Positions 25,698 to 33,894 of a stretch of 64,000 nucleotides of DNA are shown here, piece after piece. Position 1 is the stretch's first letter. Each line of letters starts with the position of its first letter. A model generated the notes under the pieces. It was given only the letters and a program-made list of their open reading frames with translations. It had not been told where the DNA came from and searched no databases. Source of the stretch: Thermomicrobiales bacterium (GTDB taxonomy: Bacteria > Chloroflexota > Chloroflexia > Thermomicrobiales > CFX8); assembly GCA_037045155.1 (NCBI GenBank), contig JBAOIG010000003.1, positions 806,001-870,000 of the forward strand, given 5' to 3'. The position numbers were made by a program, and so were the translations under genes.

Positions 25698-28304
25698 TCA
25701 TTCAGGCGGCCCGACGACGATCAGCTGGAGCGCGTCCGGGTTGATGTGACGTCGCATCGTCGCGACCACATCGCCATGGGTCTGTGCCCTGATGATCGCT
25801 CGGTATCTCTGGAGGTAGTCCAGCCCGAGTTCGTGGAATCCGATGTCGGCGAGGACGCCCGCGACGCTGCCGGCCGTCTCCAGGCCAAGCGGTAGCGAGC
25901 CAGTCAGATTCGAGACCGCGTCAGCCATCTCACGCTCGGTCGGGCCGCTCTCCAGGAACCCGCGCAGCTCCTCCTGGATTGCGTCAATCGCCCGCTCGAT
26001 ATTCATCGGATTCACGCCAGCTCGCGCGCTCCAGAGACCCGTCAGCAGCCCAGCCTCGTAGGCCGCATATGCGTAGTAAGCCATCCCTTGCCGCTCTCGC
26101 ACGCTCTGGCCGACTCGGCCCATGAGCCCGAGCCGCCCGAAGATCAGGCTCCCGAAGCTCAGCGCGTGATAGTCATCCGCCGATCGCGGAAGCGACCGAA
26201 GACCAAGGGCGATGTCTGCTTGCGTCTTGCCCGGGATCGCCGCGGTGACCCGTTCACCCCCAGCCCCAGCAACAATCGTCTGCGGCTCCAGTCGTGGCGC
26301 GATGCCGGTCCATTGGCTGAAGTGCCGGTCCGCAAGCTGGACGGCGCGCTCGTGTCCGATACCGCCGGCTACAGCGAACAGCGAACCCGATGCGCCAAGA
26401 CTCGCCTGGAACCAACCCAGCAAATCATCGCGCGACATTGCCGTAACCGACTCCTCAGTGCCAGCCAGGCGTTCACGCCACGGGTGTCCCGCAGGGAAGA
26501 GCGCCGCGCGCAGGAGATGATCTGCTTCCGAACGCGTGTCACTCCTCGCCTGACGTAGCCCGGCCAGGACCTGACCCCGAACAACCTCTATCTGTTGCGC
26601 AGGGAAGTCGGGGGAGAGGAGCGTCGTCGCTGCCAATTCGAACACCCGCTCGGTGTCCTCCGGGAGACAGGTGAGCACGATGTCCAGAGCTTCACGGCCG
26701 GCACCGACCGTGAGCGACGCGCCGAGCCCATCGAGCTCGTCCGACAGATCCTCGATCGTCCGGCCACCGCTGCCACGTGTGAGCATCTCGCCGGCAAATC
26801 GCGCGATCCCTGGCCGGCCGCCGTCCCCTGCGCTACCACCGGGGATGCGGATGCGCACCACCACCGGCTGGTCTTCCGGCTGTGCGGCAAGCGTCAGAAT
26901 CCGGACTCCATTATTAAGACGCGTCTCCTGAGCAGCTGGCATCGACGTGTCGAGTCCGAGATCGCTGTTATCCGGCACGTAGCCTGCCGGTTGTGTGCCA
27001 ACCGTAACAGGACCCGAGCTGTTCTCACCGTTCGTCGGAATCAGCCAACCGGTCGTCCGCTGCCGCTCCACCAGCCACGTGTTCGCCACTCGTCGCAGAT
27101 CGTCCGGCGTCACGGCCAGCATGTCCTCCAGCAATTCCTCTGGAGTACGGTCTGGCGCGACGACGGCTAGCGCGCCGAGGAGGTATGCCTTGCTCGACGC
27201 GCTCTGCTGCGAATAGACGAACTGCGCCCGAATCTGCTTTCGGACACGACCCATCTCCTCTGTGGGCACGGGATCAGTCCGCAGCCGCGTCAGCTCAGCA
27301 ACGATGACTTCTTCCACGCGACCAGCGTCCGAGTCGGGCCGCAACGTCGCTGAAACACCGAAAAGGTACGGATCTATTGTCAGCGACATCGACGCGCCGG
27401 CGCTCGACGCGAGGCCAGTCGTCACGAGGGCGCGATAGAGCCGCGAAGAGCGACCCATCGCGGCGCCGCCCCCGAAGCTGAACGGCTTGCCACCGGAGAG
27501 AACAGCCTCGGCGACGAGCAGCGCCGGTGTATCAGGATGAGCCGCCTCCGGCGCCCGGTGAACCATCTGTATCACGGGGTTCGGCGCTGGATGCTCCACC
27601 CGCACCCGTCGTTCCCCATACTGCGGCGGCTCCGCCGTTCGAACCGCCGGGATGTCCTCGCCGCGCGGGATCGCGCCGAACTGTCGTTCGATTCGCTCCA
27701 GCGCATCCGCCGGATCGAGCGCCCCTGAGAACACGACGACAGCGTTATTCGGCGCGTAGTATCGACGGTAATGGCGGTACAGATCATCGCGAGTGATCTC
27801 CCGAAGGTCAGAGAGATGCCCGATGACACCATTGCCATACGGGTGTGCGCGAAACGCGACGCCGGCCACCTCCTCCGAGAGAAGGAAACCAGGGTTGTTC
27901 TCGTTACCCTGTCGCTCGGAGATAATGACCGTCCGCTCGCTGGCGACCTCGTCGGCGCTGAATCGCGAGTTGACCATCCGGTCTGATTCGATGTCGAGTG
28001 CGACCTGGAGTCTGTCGATCGGTAGCGTTTCGTAATACGCCGTGTAGTCGAGCCAGGTGAAGCCATTGAGCGCGCCGCCATTCGCTGTGATCGTGCGAAA
28101 AATCTCGCCGGCTGCGATGTCGGCAGTCCCCTTGAACTGCATGTGCTCGACCCAGTGCGAGATCCCGGTGATCCCGGCTACTTCGTTCCGTCCACCGACG
28201 CGATACCAGACCCAGAACGAGCCTATCGGAGCGCCAGACTGCTGCCGGGCGATCGCGGTCAACCCGTTCGGCAGGACACGTCGCATCGTGTAATCGGCCG
28301 CCAT
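25698..28304 (-). CDS. M16 family zinc metallopeptidase, two-domain
   Basis: The 868-aa protein is a double M16 (insulinase/PqqL-type) peptidase. The N-terminal half has the inverted zinc motif HWVEH (His50, Glu53, His54) and the later glutamate region SERTVIISERQGNENNPG. The C-terminal half (from about residue 430) repeats the fold without the zinc motif, as usual for the inactive half; KTQADIALGLRSLPRSADDY and GRVGQSVRERQGMAYYAYA are M16_C-type segments. No signal peptide is visible, so it is probably cytoplasmic or exported without a leader. It degrades peptides or processes precursors. Convergence is absent: it lies between ilvC and the HemQ fusion, all on the minus strand. Confidence 0.9.
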   Translation of the reverse strand: MAADYTMRRVLPNGLTAIARQQSGAPIGSFWVWYRVGGRNEVAGITGISHWVEHMQFKGTADIAAGEIFRTITANGGALNGFTWLDYTAYYETLPIDRLQVALDIESDRMVNSRFSADEVASERTVIISERQGNENNPGFLLSEEVAGVAFRAHPYGNGVIGHLSDLREITRDDLYRHYRRYYAPNNAVVVFSGALDPADALERIERQFGAIPRGEDIPAVRTAEPPQYGERRVRVEHPAPNPVIQMVHRAPEAAHPDTPALLVAEAVLSGGKPFSFGGGAAMGRSSRLYRALVTTGLASSAGASMSLTIDPYLFGVSATLRPDSDAGRVEEVIVAELTRLRTDPVPTEEMGRVRKQIRAQFVYSQQSASSKAYLLGALAVVAPDRTPEELLEDMLAVTPDDLRRVANTWLVERQRTTGWLIPTNGENSSGPVTVGTQPAGYVPDNSDLGLDTSMPAAQETRLNNGVRILTLAAQPEDQPVVVRIRIPGGSAGDGGRPGIARFAGEMLTRGSGGRTIEDLSDELDGLGASLTVGAGREALDIVLTCLPEDTERVFELAATTLLSPDFPAQQIEVVRGQVLAGLRQARSDTRSEADHLLRAALFPAGHPWRERLAGTEESVTAMSRDDLLGWFQASLGASGSLFAVAGGIGHERAVQLADRHFSQWTGIAPRLEPQTIVAGAGGERVTAAIPGKTQADIALGLRSLPRSADDYHALSFGSLIFGRLGLMGRVGQSVRERQGMAYYAYAAYEAGLLTGLWSARAGVNPMNIERAIDAIQEELRGFLESGPTEREMADAVSNLTGSLPLGLETAGSVAGVLADIGFHELGLDYLQRYRAIIRAQTHGDVVATMRRHINPDALQLIVVGPPE

Positions 28305-28370
28305 GACACCTCCATCGCCTCAACATTGCCACCGACCGTCACTGCAGGTCAGGTCGAGTATAGGACCGTC

Positions 28371-28407
28371 TCCAACACAAAGGGGGCGCCCCAAACGGGA
28401 CGCCCCC
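28371..28407 (-). terminator. Terminator after ilvC
   Basis: On the minus strand a GC-rich hairpin (28407-28382, GGGGGCG pairing with CGTCCC/CGCCCCC with one mismatch) is followed by TTTGTGTT. It lies 20 bases after the ilvC stop and separates ilvBNC from the M16 gene. Confidence 0.7.
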
Positions 28408-28426
28408 TGGAATCGACGAAGGAAAT

Positions 28427-29434
28427 TCAGGAAGGGATAGTCTTCTTCGGCAACCACGTCATCATTGAGCGCAGATCCTCGCCGACCTGCTCGATCTGAT
28501 GCCCGGTGGCCTGCTCGCGCAGCCGCATGAAGTTGCCGCGGCCGGCCTCGTTCTCAGCGATCCACTCTTTGGCGAATTCTCCCGACTGGATATCGCCCAG
28601 AATCTGCTCCATCGTCGCCCGGACGCGCTCGTCGATGACACGCGGGCCGGAGACGTAATCTCCGTATTCGGCGGTGTCCGAGACGGAGTAGCGCATGTAC
28701 TTGATGCCGCCCTGATACATCAGATCGACGATCAGCTTCAGCTCGTGCAGCACCTCGAAATACGCGATCTCTGGTTGATAGCCGGCCCCGACCAACGTCT
28801 CGAACGCGGTCGTTACCAACGCCGATACGCCGCCGCAGAGAACAGCCTGCTCGCCGAACAGGTCAGTCTCGGTTTCCTCTTTGAACGTGGTCTCGATAAC
28901 GCCCGCCTTGGTGCAGCCAATGCCACTGGCATACGCAAGGGCAAGCTCCTTGGCATGTCCGGTGTAGTCCTGATGCACGGCGATCAGCGCCGGAATACCG
29001 ACGCCCTCGACGTACGTGTCACGAAGAATATGCCCCGGGCCCTTTGGCGCGATCATCGCAACATCCACGTTCGCGGGCGGAGAAATGTGGCCAAAGTGGA
29101 TGTTGAATCCATGGGCAAACATCAGCAGCTTACCCTCGGTCAGGTTCGGGGCAATCGCCTCGTTGTACAGACGCTTCTGGATGTGATCCGGGACAAGCAC
29201 CATGATGACGTCGGCCTCGGCCGCGGCATCGGCGACCGCCATCACCTTCAGACCGTTCTCTTCGGCCTTCTGCCACGAACGGCTGCCCTCATAGAGGCCG
29301 ACGCGGACGTCGTAGCCAGATTCCTTCAGGTTCAGTGCATGGGCATGCCCCTGACTGCCGTAGCCCATGACTGCGATCTTCTTCTCTCGGAGCGCTTCCG
29401 GGTTCGCGTCCGCCTCGTAGTAGATTGTCGCCAA
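28427..29434 (-). CDS. ilvC: Ketol-acid reductoisomerase (NADP+), class I
   Basis: This 335-aa enzyme is a class I KARI. It has the NADPH-binding GYGSQGHAHALNLKESG, VPDHIQKRLYNEAIAPNL, MIAPKGPGHILRDTY, and the metal-binding knotted domain with ETTFKEETETDLFGEQAVL. It converts acetolactate to dihydroxyisovalerate with Mg2+ and NADPH. I use TTG 29434 because the protein then begins with the family start (L/M)ATIYYEADAN and AAAGGAAC lies ten bases upstream; the frame to 29494 adds 20 atypical residues. It is the third gene of ilvB-ilvN-ilvC. Confidence 0.95.
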   Translation of the reverse strand: MATIYYEADANPEALREKKIAVMGYGSQGHAHALNLKESGYDVRVGLYEGSRSWQKAEENGLKVMAVADAAAEADVIMVLVPDHIQKRLYNEAIAPNLTEGKLLMFAHGFNIHFGHISPPANVDVAMIAPKGPGHILRDTYVEGVGIPALIAVHQDYTGHAKELALAYASGIGCTKAGVIETTFKEETETDLFGEQAVLCGGVSALVTTAFETLVGAGYQPEIAYFEVLHELKLIVDLMYQGGIKYMRYSVSDTAEYGDYVSGPRVIDERVRATMEQILGDIQSGEFAKEWIAENEAGRGNFMRLREQATGHQIEQVGEDLRSMMTWLPKKTIPS

Positions 29435-29517
29435 CTGTCTGCCTGTTCCTTTCAATGTCTCAGTTCGCTGCGCACCATGCGGCAGCAACTTCACTCCCCG
29501 TGCCTTCGATCCGACGG

Positions 29518-30051
29518 TCAGGCTACCGCATCCTGGACAACTGTCAGTCGGGTGCTTCCGGATCCGCGCACCATCGCAACCAGTCCAGTTCGCGCAACCT
29601 CCTTTATGCCATATGGTCGGATCATGGTCAGCAGAGAATCGATCTTGTCGCTCGGCCCGGTCACCTCGAGAATGAGTGAATCCGGCGTCGCATCGACGAA
29701 TCGCGCCCGGTAGATATCGGTCGCCAACCGCATGACATCGGCGCGAGTGCGTTCGGTTGCCGCAACCTTGACCAGGGCCAACTCACGCTGGATCAAGTTC
29801 TCAGCGGTGACATCGGTCACCTTGACAACTTCCAGCAGCTTGTAGAGCTGCTTGGTCACCTGCTCGACCATTCGGTCGTCGCCGCCGATGACGAACGTCA
29901 TACGCGACAGACCAGTGGTCTCGGAATGCCCGACTGCGACCGAATGAACGTTAAATCCGCGCTGGCGAAACAGACTCATGACACGGTTCAGGACACCCGG
30001 ATGGTCCTCGACGAGTACTACCAGGGTATGCAGTCGCATCACCATTCTCAC
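29518..30051 (-). CDS. ilvN: Acetolactate synthase, regulatory small subunit
   Basis: The product is a 175-177-aa small subunit with the N-terminal ACT domain in LVEDHPGVLNRVMSLFRQRG and a second, C-terminal regulatory domain (from about residue 85). The conserved FNVHSVAVGHSE and LSRMTFVIGGDD are present. It binds valine for feedback control of IlvB. The start is the GTG at 30051, which overlaps the ilvB stop as GTGA, or the ATG at 30045. Translational coupling to ilvB is likely. Confidence 0.95.
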   Translation of the reverse strand: MRMVMRLHTLVVLVEDHPGVLNRVMSLFRQRGFNVHSVAVGHSETTGLSRMTFVIGGDDRMVEQVTKQLYKLLEVVKVTDVTAENLIQRELALVKVAATERTRADVMRLATDIYRARFVDATPDSLILEVTGPSDKIDSLLTMIRPYGIKEVARTGLVAMVRGSGSTRLTVVQDAVA

Positions 30052-31790
30052 TCCCCCTTCTCGATGAGCTCGCCGAACGAGCCGCCACTCGGGATCATCG
30101 GGTAGACGTTCATTTCCTGGTCAACGACGAAGTTGATCAGGGTTGGCCCATCCGTCGCGCGGGCCCAGACGATCGCATCATCCACTTCCTCACGTCGCGT
30201 GACAGTGCGCGCTGGAATACCGTACGCGGTCGCCAGCATCTGGAAATCGGGCTGGCTGATAAACGTCTCCGAGTAATTGCGATCATGGAACAGTTGCTGC
30301 CACTGGCGCACCATGCCGAGATAGCCATTGTTGATGATCGCAATGTTGACGTTTGCATGCTCCTGGACGATCGTGGCGAACTCGAACGACGTCATCTGGA
30401 CGCCACCATCGCCGACGATCGCCCAGACTTCCGCCTCTGGCCGGCCGATCGCCGCGCCAAGCGCGGCCGGGACGCCAAACCCCATCGTTCCAAGGCCGCC
30501 CGATGTGATCCAGTGGTTCGGTGTGTCGCACTTGTAGAACTGGGCGGCCCACATCTGATGTTGGCCGACATCCGTCGCGACGACCGCGCTTCGTTCGGTC
30601 AGCTCGGACAGTCTCTCCATCACGAACTGCGGCTGCAACACGGTTTCGTTTCCGAGCGGTCGATAGGGAGGGGTTTGCCGCCAGTCATCGATTTCCGCAA
30701 TCCACTCCTCATGGCGCAGCTCCTCGACGTCGGCTACCAGCATCGCCAGAGCCTGTCGCGCGTCGCCAACGACGGGGACGGCGGTCTCTACGTTCTTACC
30801 GATTTCGGCCGGGTCGATGTCGATGTGCACAATTCGGGCGTTCGGAGCGAACTTGCTGACACGGCCAGTCACCCGATCGTCGAATCGCATCCCGACGCCA
30901 ATGAGCAGATCGGCCTCATGGATGGCGCGATTGGCGTGCGCGAAACCATGCATGCCGACCATGCCGAGGCACAGCGGATGTTGCTGGCTGATCCCGCCAA
31001 TGCCCAACAACGTGAGTGCGACCGGGATCTGCGCGCGCTCCGCCAACGTTCGGAGCTCATCCATCGCGCCGGACAGGAGAATGCCGTGGCCGGCGAGGAT
31101 GAGCGGCTTTCGCGCGTTGCGAATTTCCTGCGCTGCCAGCCGAATCTGCCGGCGGTGAGGGGTGTAGGTCGGCTTGTAGCCAATCAGCTCCAGCGGCTCA
31201 GCCGGCGCAAGCTCACCCTGCGCCAACAGCACATCCTTCGGAATATCGACGAGGACCGGACCGGGGCGGCCGGAGCTCGCGAGGTGAAACGCCTTCTGGA
31301 TTGTCGGGCCGATGTCGGCTGCGTGGCGAACCAGGAAGTTGTGTTTCGTGATCGGCAACGTGATCCCGGTGATATCGATTTCCTGAAATGCGTCGCTGCC
31401 AATGAACTGCTGGGCGACCTGACCGGTGATCGCGACCATCGGGATCGAATCGAGCATCGCGGTCGCGATTGGCGTGACGAGGTTGGTTGCGCCCGGGCCG
31501 GACGTGGCGAGACAGACTCCGACCCTGCCTGTCGCGCGCGCGAACCCATCGGCCGCATGTCCGGCGCCCTGCTCGTGGCGGACGAGGACATGATTCAGAC
31601 GGGGGTACTCGGGAAGCACATCGTACAGAGGGATCACCGCCCCACCCGGGTAGCCAAAGATCGTATCGACACCCTCTCGGACAAGCGCCTCACATAGCAC
31701 GCGCGCGCCGTTTCGCGGGCGCGCGGCCGCGGCCTGCCGTGGCTCCGCCACCGGCGTCGGACTGCTCTCAACTGGTTTCGTGACGACCAT
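30048..31790 (-). CDS. ilvB: Acetolactate synthase, catalytic large subunit
   Basis: The 580-aa TPP enzyme has the N-terminal PYR domain with GYPGGAVIPLYDVL and the catalytic Glu in VRHEQGAGHAADGFAR, a central FAD-binding-type domain with PVALTLLGIGGI, and the C-terminal TPP motif EVWAIVGDGGVQM...IINN. It makes acetolactate for valine/leucine and acetohydroxybutyrate for isoleucine. A Ala/Pro/Arg-rich leader of about 30 residues precedes the core. AGGA lies three bases before ATG 31790. Upstream lie a leader frame rich in branched-chain codons, a hairpin and a strong promoter, so attenuation is likely. Confidence 0.95.
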   Translation of the reverse strand: MVVTKPVESSPTPVAEPRQAAAARPRNGARVLCEALVREGVDTIFGYPGGAVIPLYDVLPEYPRLNHVLVRHEQGAGHAADGFARATGRVGVCLATSGPGATNLVTPIATAMLDSIPMVAITGQVAQQFIGSDAFQEIDITGITLPITKHNFLVRHAADIGPTIQKAFHLASSGRPGPVLVDIPKDVLLAQGELAPAEPLELIGYKPTYTPHRRQIRLAAQEIRNARKPLILAGHGILLSGAMDELRTLAERAQIPVALTLLGIGGISQQHPLCLGMVGMHGFAHANRAIHEADLLIGVGMRFDDRVTGRVSKFAPNARIVHIDIDPAEIGKNVETAVPVVGDARQALAMLVADVEELRHEEWIAEIDDWRQTPPYRPLGNETVLQPQFVMERLSELTERSAVVATDVGQHQMWAAQFYKCDTPNHWITSGGLGTMGFGVPAALGAAIGRPEAEVWAIVGDGGVQMTSFEFATIVQEHANVNIAIINNGYLGMVRQWQQLFHDRNYSETFISQPDFQMLATAYGIPARTVTRREEVDDAIVWARATDGPTLINFVVDQEMNVYPMIPSGGSFGELIEKGE

Positions 31791-31837
31791 GCGTCCTAGC
31801 CTTCCCTATCCCTGAAAATCCCGCGGCAGAGACGAAT

Positions 31838-31861
31838 CGAGCCTCCCAAGAGGGAGGCTCG
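31838..31861 (-). terminator. Candidate attenuator hairpin in the ilvB leader
   Basis: On the minus strand CGAGCCTCCC (31861-31852) pairs perfectly with GGGAGGCTCG (31847-31838) across a 4-base loop, then ATTCGTCTCT follows. The position, about 45 bases after the leader-frame stop and 48 bases before ilvB, fits a transcription attenuator. The T tract is weak. Confidence 0.5.
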
Positions 31862-31902
31862 CGAAGAATCGGTCTGTCCTGTTACGTTACTCGCGCGCCC
31901 CC

Positions 31903-32025
31903 TTATGTCTCCTTCGTAATAATAAGGAGTACTACGCCGCGAATAATGGACTCAAGGTCGAACGCAACAGCGACCGGCGCGTCATACGACGCCAGCGGGC
32001 TGATCAGGTTCGGCTGCGAGACCAA
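31903..32025 (-). CDS. Putative branched-chain-residue leader peptide of ilvBNC
   Basis: A frame ending at TAA 31905-31903 reads IIRGVVLLIITKET at its end (codons from 31947 down). Eight of ten consecutive residues are Ile, Val or Leu. Such runs are the hallmark of ribosome-mediated attenuators; the Corynebacterium glutamicum ilvB leader likewise has adjacent Ile and Val codons. The start is unclear: no ATG or GTG is in frame, TTG codons are at 32025, 32034 and 32046, and ATT 31947 is a less usual choice. A different frame from ATG 31985 encodes 17 residues with four Leu and stops inside the Val codons. The transcript would begin near 32074. Confidence 0.5.
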   Translation of the reverse strand: MVSQPNLISPLASYDAPVAVAFDLESIIRGVVLLIITKET

Positions 32026-32080
32026 TCGCGGCAAAGGGGTTACCAATCGCGTGACAGTGAATCAGGTTCCGTACAGATGC

Positions 32081-32110
32081 ATCTTACGAGGGGGGAATCG
32101 CATGTGTCAA
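32081..32110 (-). promoter_or_regulatory. Promoter of the ilvBNC operon
   Basis: On the minus strand TTGACA (32110-32105) and TAAGAT (32086-32081) are separated by 18 bases. Initiation would fall near 32074, giving a leader of about 285 bases before ilvB. The insertion sequence begins 13 bases upstream of the -35 box and leaves the promoter intact. Confidence 0.7.
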
Positions 32111-32123
32111 GCAATCCGCTCGT

Positions 32124-32146
32124 GGGGTGCGCGTCATGGTTTGGCG
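32124..32146 (+). repeat. Terminal inverted repeat of the IS (left)
   Basis: 23 bases match the complement of 33698-33720 exactly. The match ends abruptly at the inner and outer edges. Confidence 0.9.
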
Positions 32147-33336
32147 GCGATGGGTAAGGATCGTCGCCAGGGATGGTCGATGGTGGGCTTGCCGTTGACG
32201 ATGGTTTTGGGTCGGCTGGGTCGTTCGACGATGTCGACGGCAGGGTGCGGAACTGCGCACGCGGCCGGTGTCGGCGCCTGGCCCGAGGCACGACGGGCCT
32301 GACGACGGTGACTGGCACGGACGCGGGCGGCACGCCGCCAGGCCTGCCAGAGGGTCGGCCATCCCTCCTCCCAGCGCTGATTACACTCGAGTGTCCGCAA
32401 CGCCAGCATTGGATTGACGTTGGCGCGCGCCCAGTGCATCCCACTCCCCTTCAGCCGGGCCTCGACCAGCAGCTTGTTGGCGCTCTCCACACACCCACTG
32501 CCGATCGGATACCCCGCCGCGACAAAGGTGTCGTAGCGTATCTGCTCGATCCGCGCGGCCAGATAGTCGTGGTTCTGCTGGATCAGCGTCCGCGCCTCCG
32601 ACCCGCAGTGCGGCGCTTCACCGAGCGTCGCGAGCCGATCGAGCACCTGCTGTTCGTCGCCATGGCGTAACGCCTGGGCCTGCTGGCCGAGCCACTCGCT
32701 GGCAGACGACGTGCCCGCCCCGTAGACGGCGTGCGCCACCTGCCCCAGGTGCTCCAGCGCATGGGCGAAGTCAAGCACCCGGACCGCATCGAATCGCTGC
32801 GTGTCAATGAACCCCTGGCACCAGGCCGCCCCATCGACGACGGCGACCACCGTCCGGGCCGAAGCTGTCCCCCGGCGCTGTGTCTCGATCGTCGCCAGAC
32901 GGGTGAACGTCTCCGCATCCGCCAGCCGTGAGAAATAGGATAGCTCCTGCGTCCGGACCCCGGTCGCCCTGGCCTCGACCGTGCCAATGGCCAGCGTCTT
33001 GACCTCGGCCCAGGTTCCGCCGACCAGCGGCGCCATCGCCCCATCAACGCTGAGCAGTTGCACCGCCGGACCCGCTGGCGCGGCGGGAAGCTCCCGTTCC
33101 AGCCGCGCCACCTCCGCACGCTCCACTTGCTCCTGCATCGCGCCGGCCACCTCCGTCAGCCGTCGCACGGTGGCGGCGCTGACCGTGACCCCGGTGAAGT
33201 GCTGCAGGATCTCCGGCGCCTGCGCGAAGGGCAGCAACGTGCCCAGCCGCACAATGCTCTCAACGAGCCACGGCGTGAAGGCCACCCCACTCAGGAGCCC
33301 TAGCGTCTCATCCAGGGGGGAAAAGCCCGGCCCCAC
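32134..33336 (-). CDS. ISKra4-family transposase, main catalytic part
   Basis: This 400-aa frame begins inside the conserved cysteine-rich/SPLDE junction and carries the catalytic core. SVDGAMAPLVGGTWAEVK, VAVVDGAAWCQGFID, VRVLDFAHALEHLGQVAHAV and YPIGSGCVESANKLLVEARLKGSGM match the ISKra4-type DDE pattern (acidic residues in SVDGA, VVDGA and the late CVESA). The C-terminal 50 residues are basic. It is in a different frame from the upstream part at 33308, and a +1 shift in a CCCCCC run (33315-33320) would join the two and rebuild FPLDE. Its last codons lie within the left inverted repeat. Confidence 0.85.
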   Translation of the reverse strand: MGPGFSPLDETLGLLSGVAFTPWLVESIVRLGTLLPFAQAPEILQHFTGVTVSAATVRRLTEVAGAMQEQVERAEVARLERELPAAPAGPAVQLLSVDGAMAPLVGGTWAEVKTLAIGTVEARATGVRTQELSYFSRLADAETFTRLATIETQRRGTASARTVVAVVDGAAWCQGFIDTQRFDAVRVLDFAHALEHLGQVAHAVYGAGTSSASEWLGQQAQALRHGDEQQVLDRLATLGEAPHCGSEARTLIQQNHDYLAARIEQIRYDTFVAAGYPIGSGCVESANKLLVEARLKGSGMHWARANVNPMLALRTLECNQRWEEGWPTLWQAWRRAARVRASHRRQARRASGQAPTPAACAVPHPAVDIVERPSRPKTIVNGKPTIDHPWRRSLPIAAKP

Positions 33337-33634
33337 AGGCCGGACAGCGCTGATACGACCGCTCCACGGTCAGCGGCTCGTCCCCCTGCGTCACCAGGCG
33401 CCGCACATGCTGGCCATGCGCCACGAGCGGCCGGCCACAATCGGGACATACGCCCGCAGGGTTCGGCATGGCCGTGACGGCCTCTCGCAGGATCTGCGCA
33501 CGACCCGCCCGCAGACGCCGATCCAGTTCGATTTCCAGCTCCGTCAGGGTCGCGGCGGGATGCGCGCTTAGCCAGGCGCGGAACTCCGCCTCGATTGTGC
33601 CCAGTCCTTGGTCGCTCGCTCGCTCGTCTGGCAT
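33308..33634 (-). CDS. ISKra4-family transposase, N-terminal zinc-finger part
   Basis: The 108-aa frame starts at ATG 33634 with GAGGAG six bases upstream. It contains helix-rich residues 10-50, then CPDCGRPLVAHGQ and the CPACGAGLF segment, a zinc-ribbon typical of the N-terminus of ISKra4 transposases. It stops four codons after the CCCCCC tract at 33315-33320, just where the family normally continues with FPLDE. Either the shift is programmed, or one extra C disrupts the gene. Confidence 0.85.
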   Translation of the reverse strand: MPDERASDQGLGTIEAEFRAWLSAHPAATLTELEIELDRRLRAGRAQILREAVTAMPNPAGVCPDCGRPLVAHGQHVRRLVTQGDEPLTVERSYQRCPACGAGLFPPG

Positions 33635-33697
33635 TGGTGGCTCCTCAGGTGCTCGGCTCCGATGATCGCTCCCCCAGCATACCGCTCACCACCATCA

Positions 33698-33720
33698 CGC
33701 CAAACCATGACGCGCACCCC
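33698..33720 (-). repeat. Terminal inverted repeat of the IS (right)
   Basis: 23 bases complementary to 32124-32146, directly followed by the second CGCTCGT copy. Confidence 0.9.
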
Positions 33721-33777
33721 CGCTCGTGTTGCGATAATCGGCGGCTGCGGACGGCGCTGGAGATCACCGAACGGCTA

Positions 33778-33786
33778 TGCTATGAT
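33778..33786 (+). promoter_or_regulatory. Extended -10 promoter of tRNA-Arg
   Basis: TGCTATGAT is an extended -10 element (TGN then TATGAT) 34 bases before the tRNA. No good -35 is seen. The 11-base string TATGCTATGAT recurs at 34449-34459 inside the island. Confidence 0.5.
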
Positions 33787-33820
33787 TCTCGCCGCGCCAG
33801 CCGACGGCGCGAACATACAT

Positions 33821-33893
33821 GCGCCCGTAGCTCAGGGGATAGAGCGTTTGGTTGCGGACCAAAAGGTCGGGGGTTCAAATCCCTCCGGGCGTA
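33821..33893 (+). tRNA. tRNA-Arg(GCG), host of the island integration
   Basis: Acceptor GCGCCCG pairs with CGGGCGT (G-U first pair), anticodon stem TTTGG/CCAAA encloses TTGCGGA with anticodon GCG, and the T arm has GGTTCAAATCC. The 3' half from the anticodon loop on (33852-33894) is repeated exactly at 37361-37403. The present 3' half was therefore most likely supplied by the island, with the native one now 3.5 kb away. Confidence 0.95.
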
Positions 33894-33894
33894 C
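33852..33894 (+). repeat. Attachment-site direct repeat, left copy
   Basis: 43 bases from the first base of the anticodon loop to just past the tRNA 3' end are identical to 37361-37403. Such repeats are produced by tyrosine recombinases that cross over in the anticodon loop. Confidence 0.9.

Larger units (their letters stand above)
32124..33720 (-). mobile_element. Insertion sequence, ISKra4-like, with 7-bp target duplication
   Basis: The 1597-bp element is bounded by 23-bp perfect inverted repeats (32124-32146 and 33698-33720, starting GGGGTGCGCGTCATGG). CGCTCGT occurs directly outside both ends (32117-32123 and 33721-33727), a 7-bp target-site duplication that marks a transposition event with little later decay. 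It encodes a transposase split in two frames on the minus strand. It inserted between the ilv promoter and the tRNA-Arg promoter. Confidence 0.9.

Noticed and set aside
28499..29713. 404-aa plus-strand frame opposite ilvC and ilvN
   Set aside because: It crosses two genuine genes and has no family motif.
30285..31697. 470-aa plus-strand frame opposite ilvB
   Set aside because: It is a shadow of a well-conserved catalytic gene on the other strand, with Arg/Asp/His-rich composition and no recognisable domain.
31800..32080. T-box riboswitch upstream of ilvB
   Set aside because: The conserved T-box sequence (AGGGTGGNACCGCG-like) is not present; the leader frame and hairpin explain the region better.
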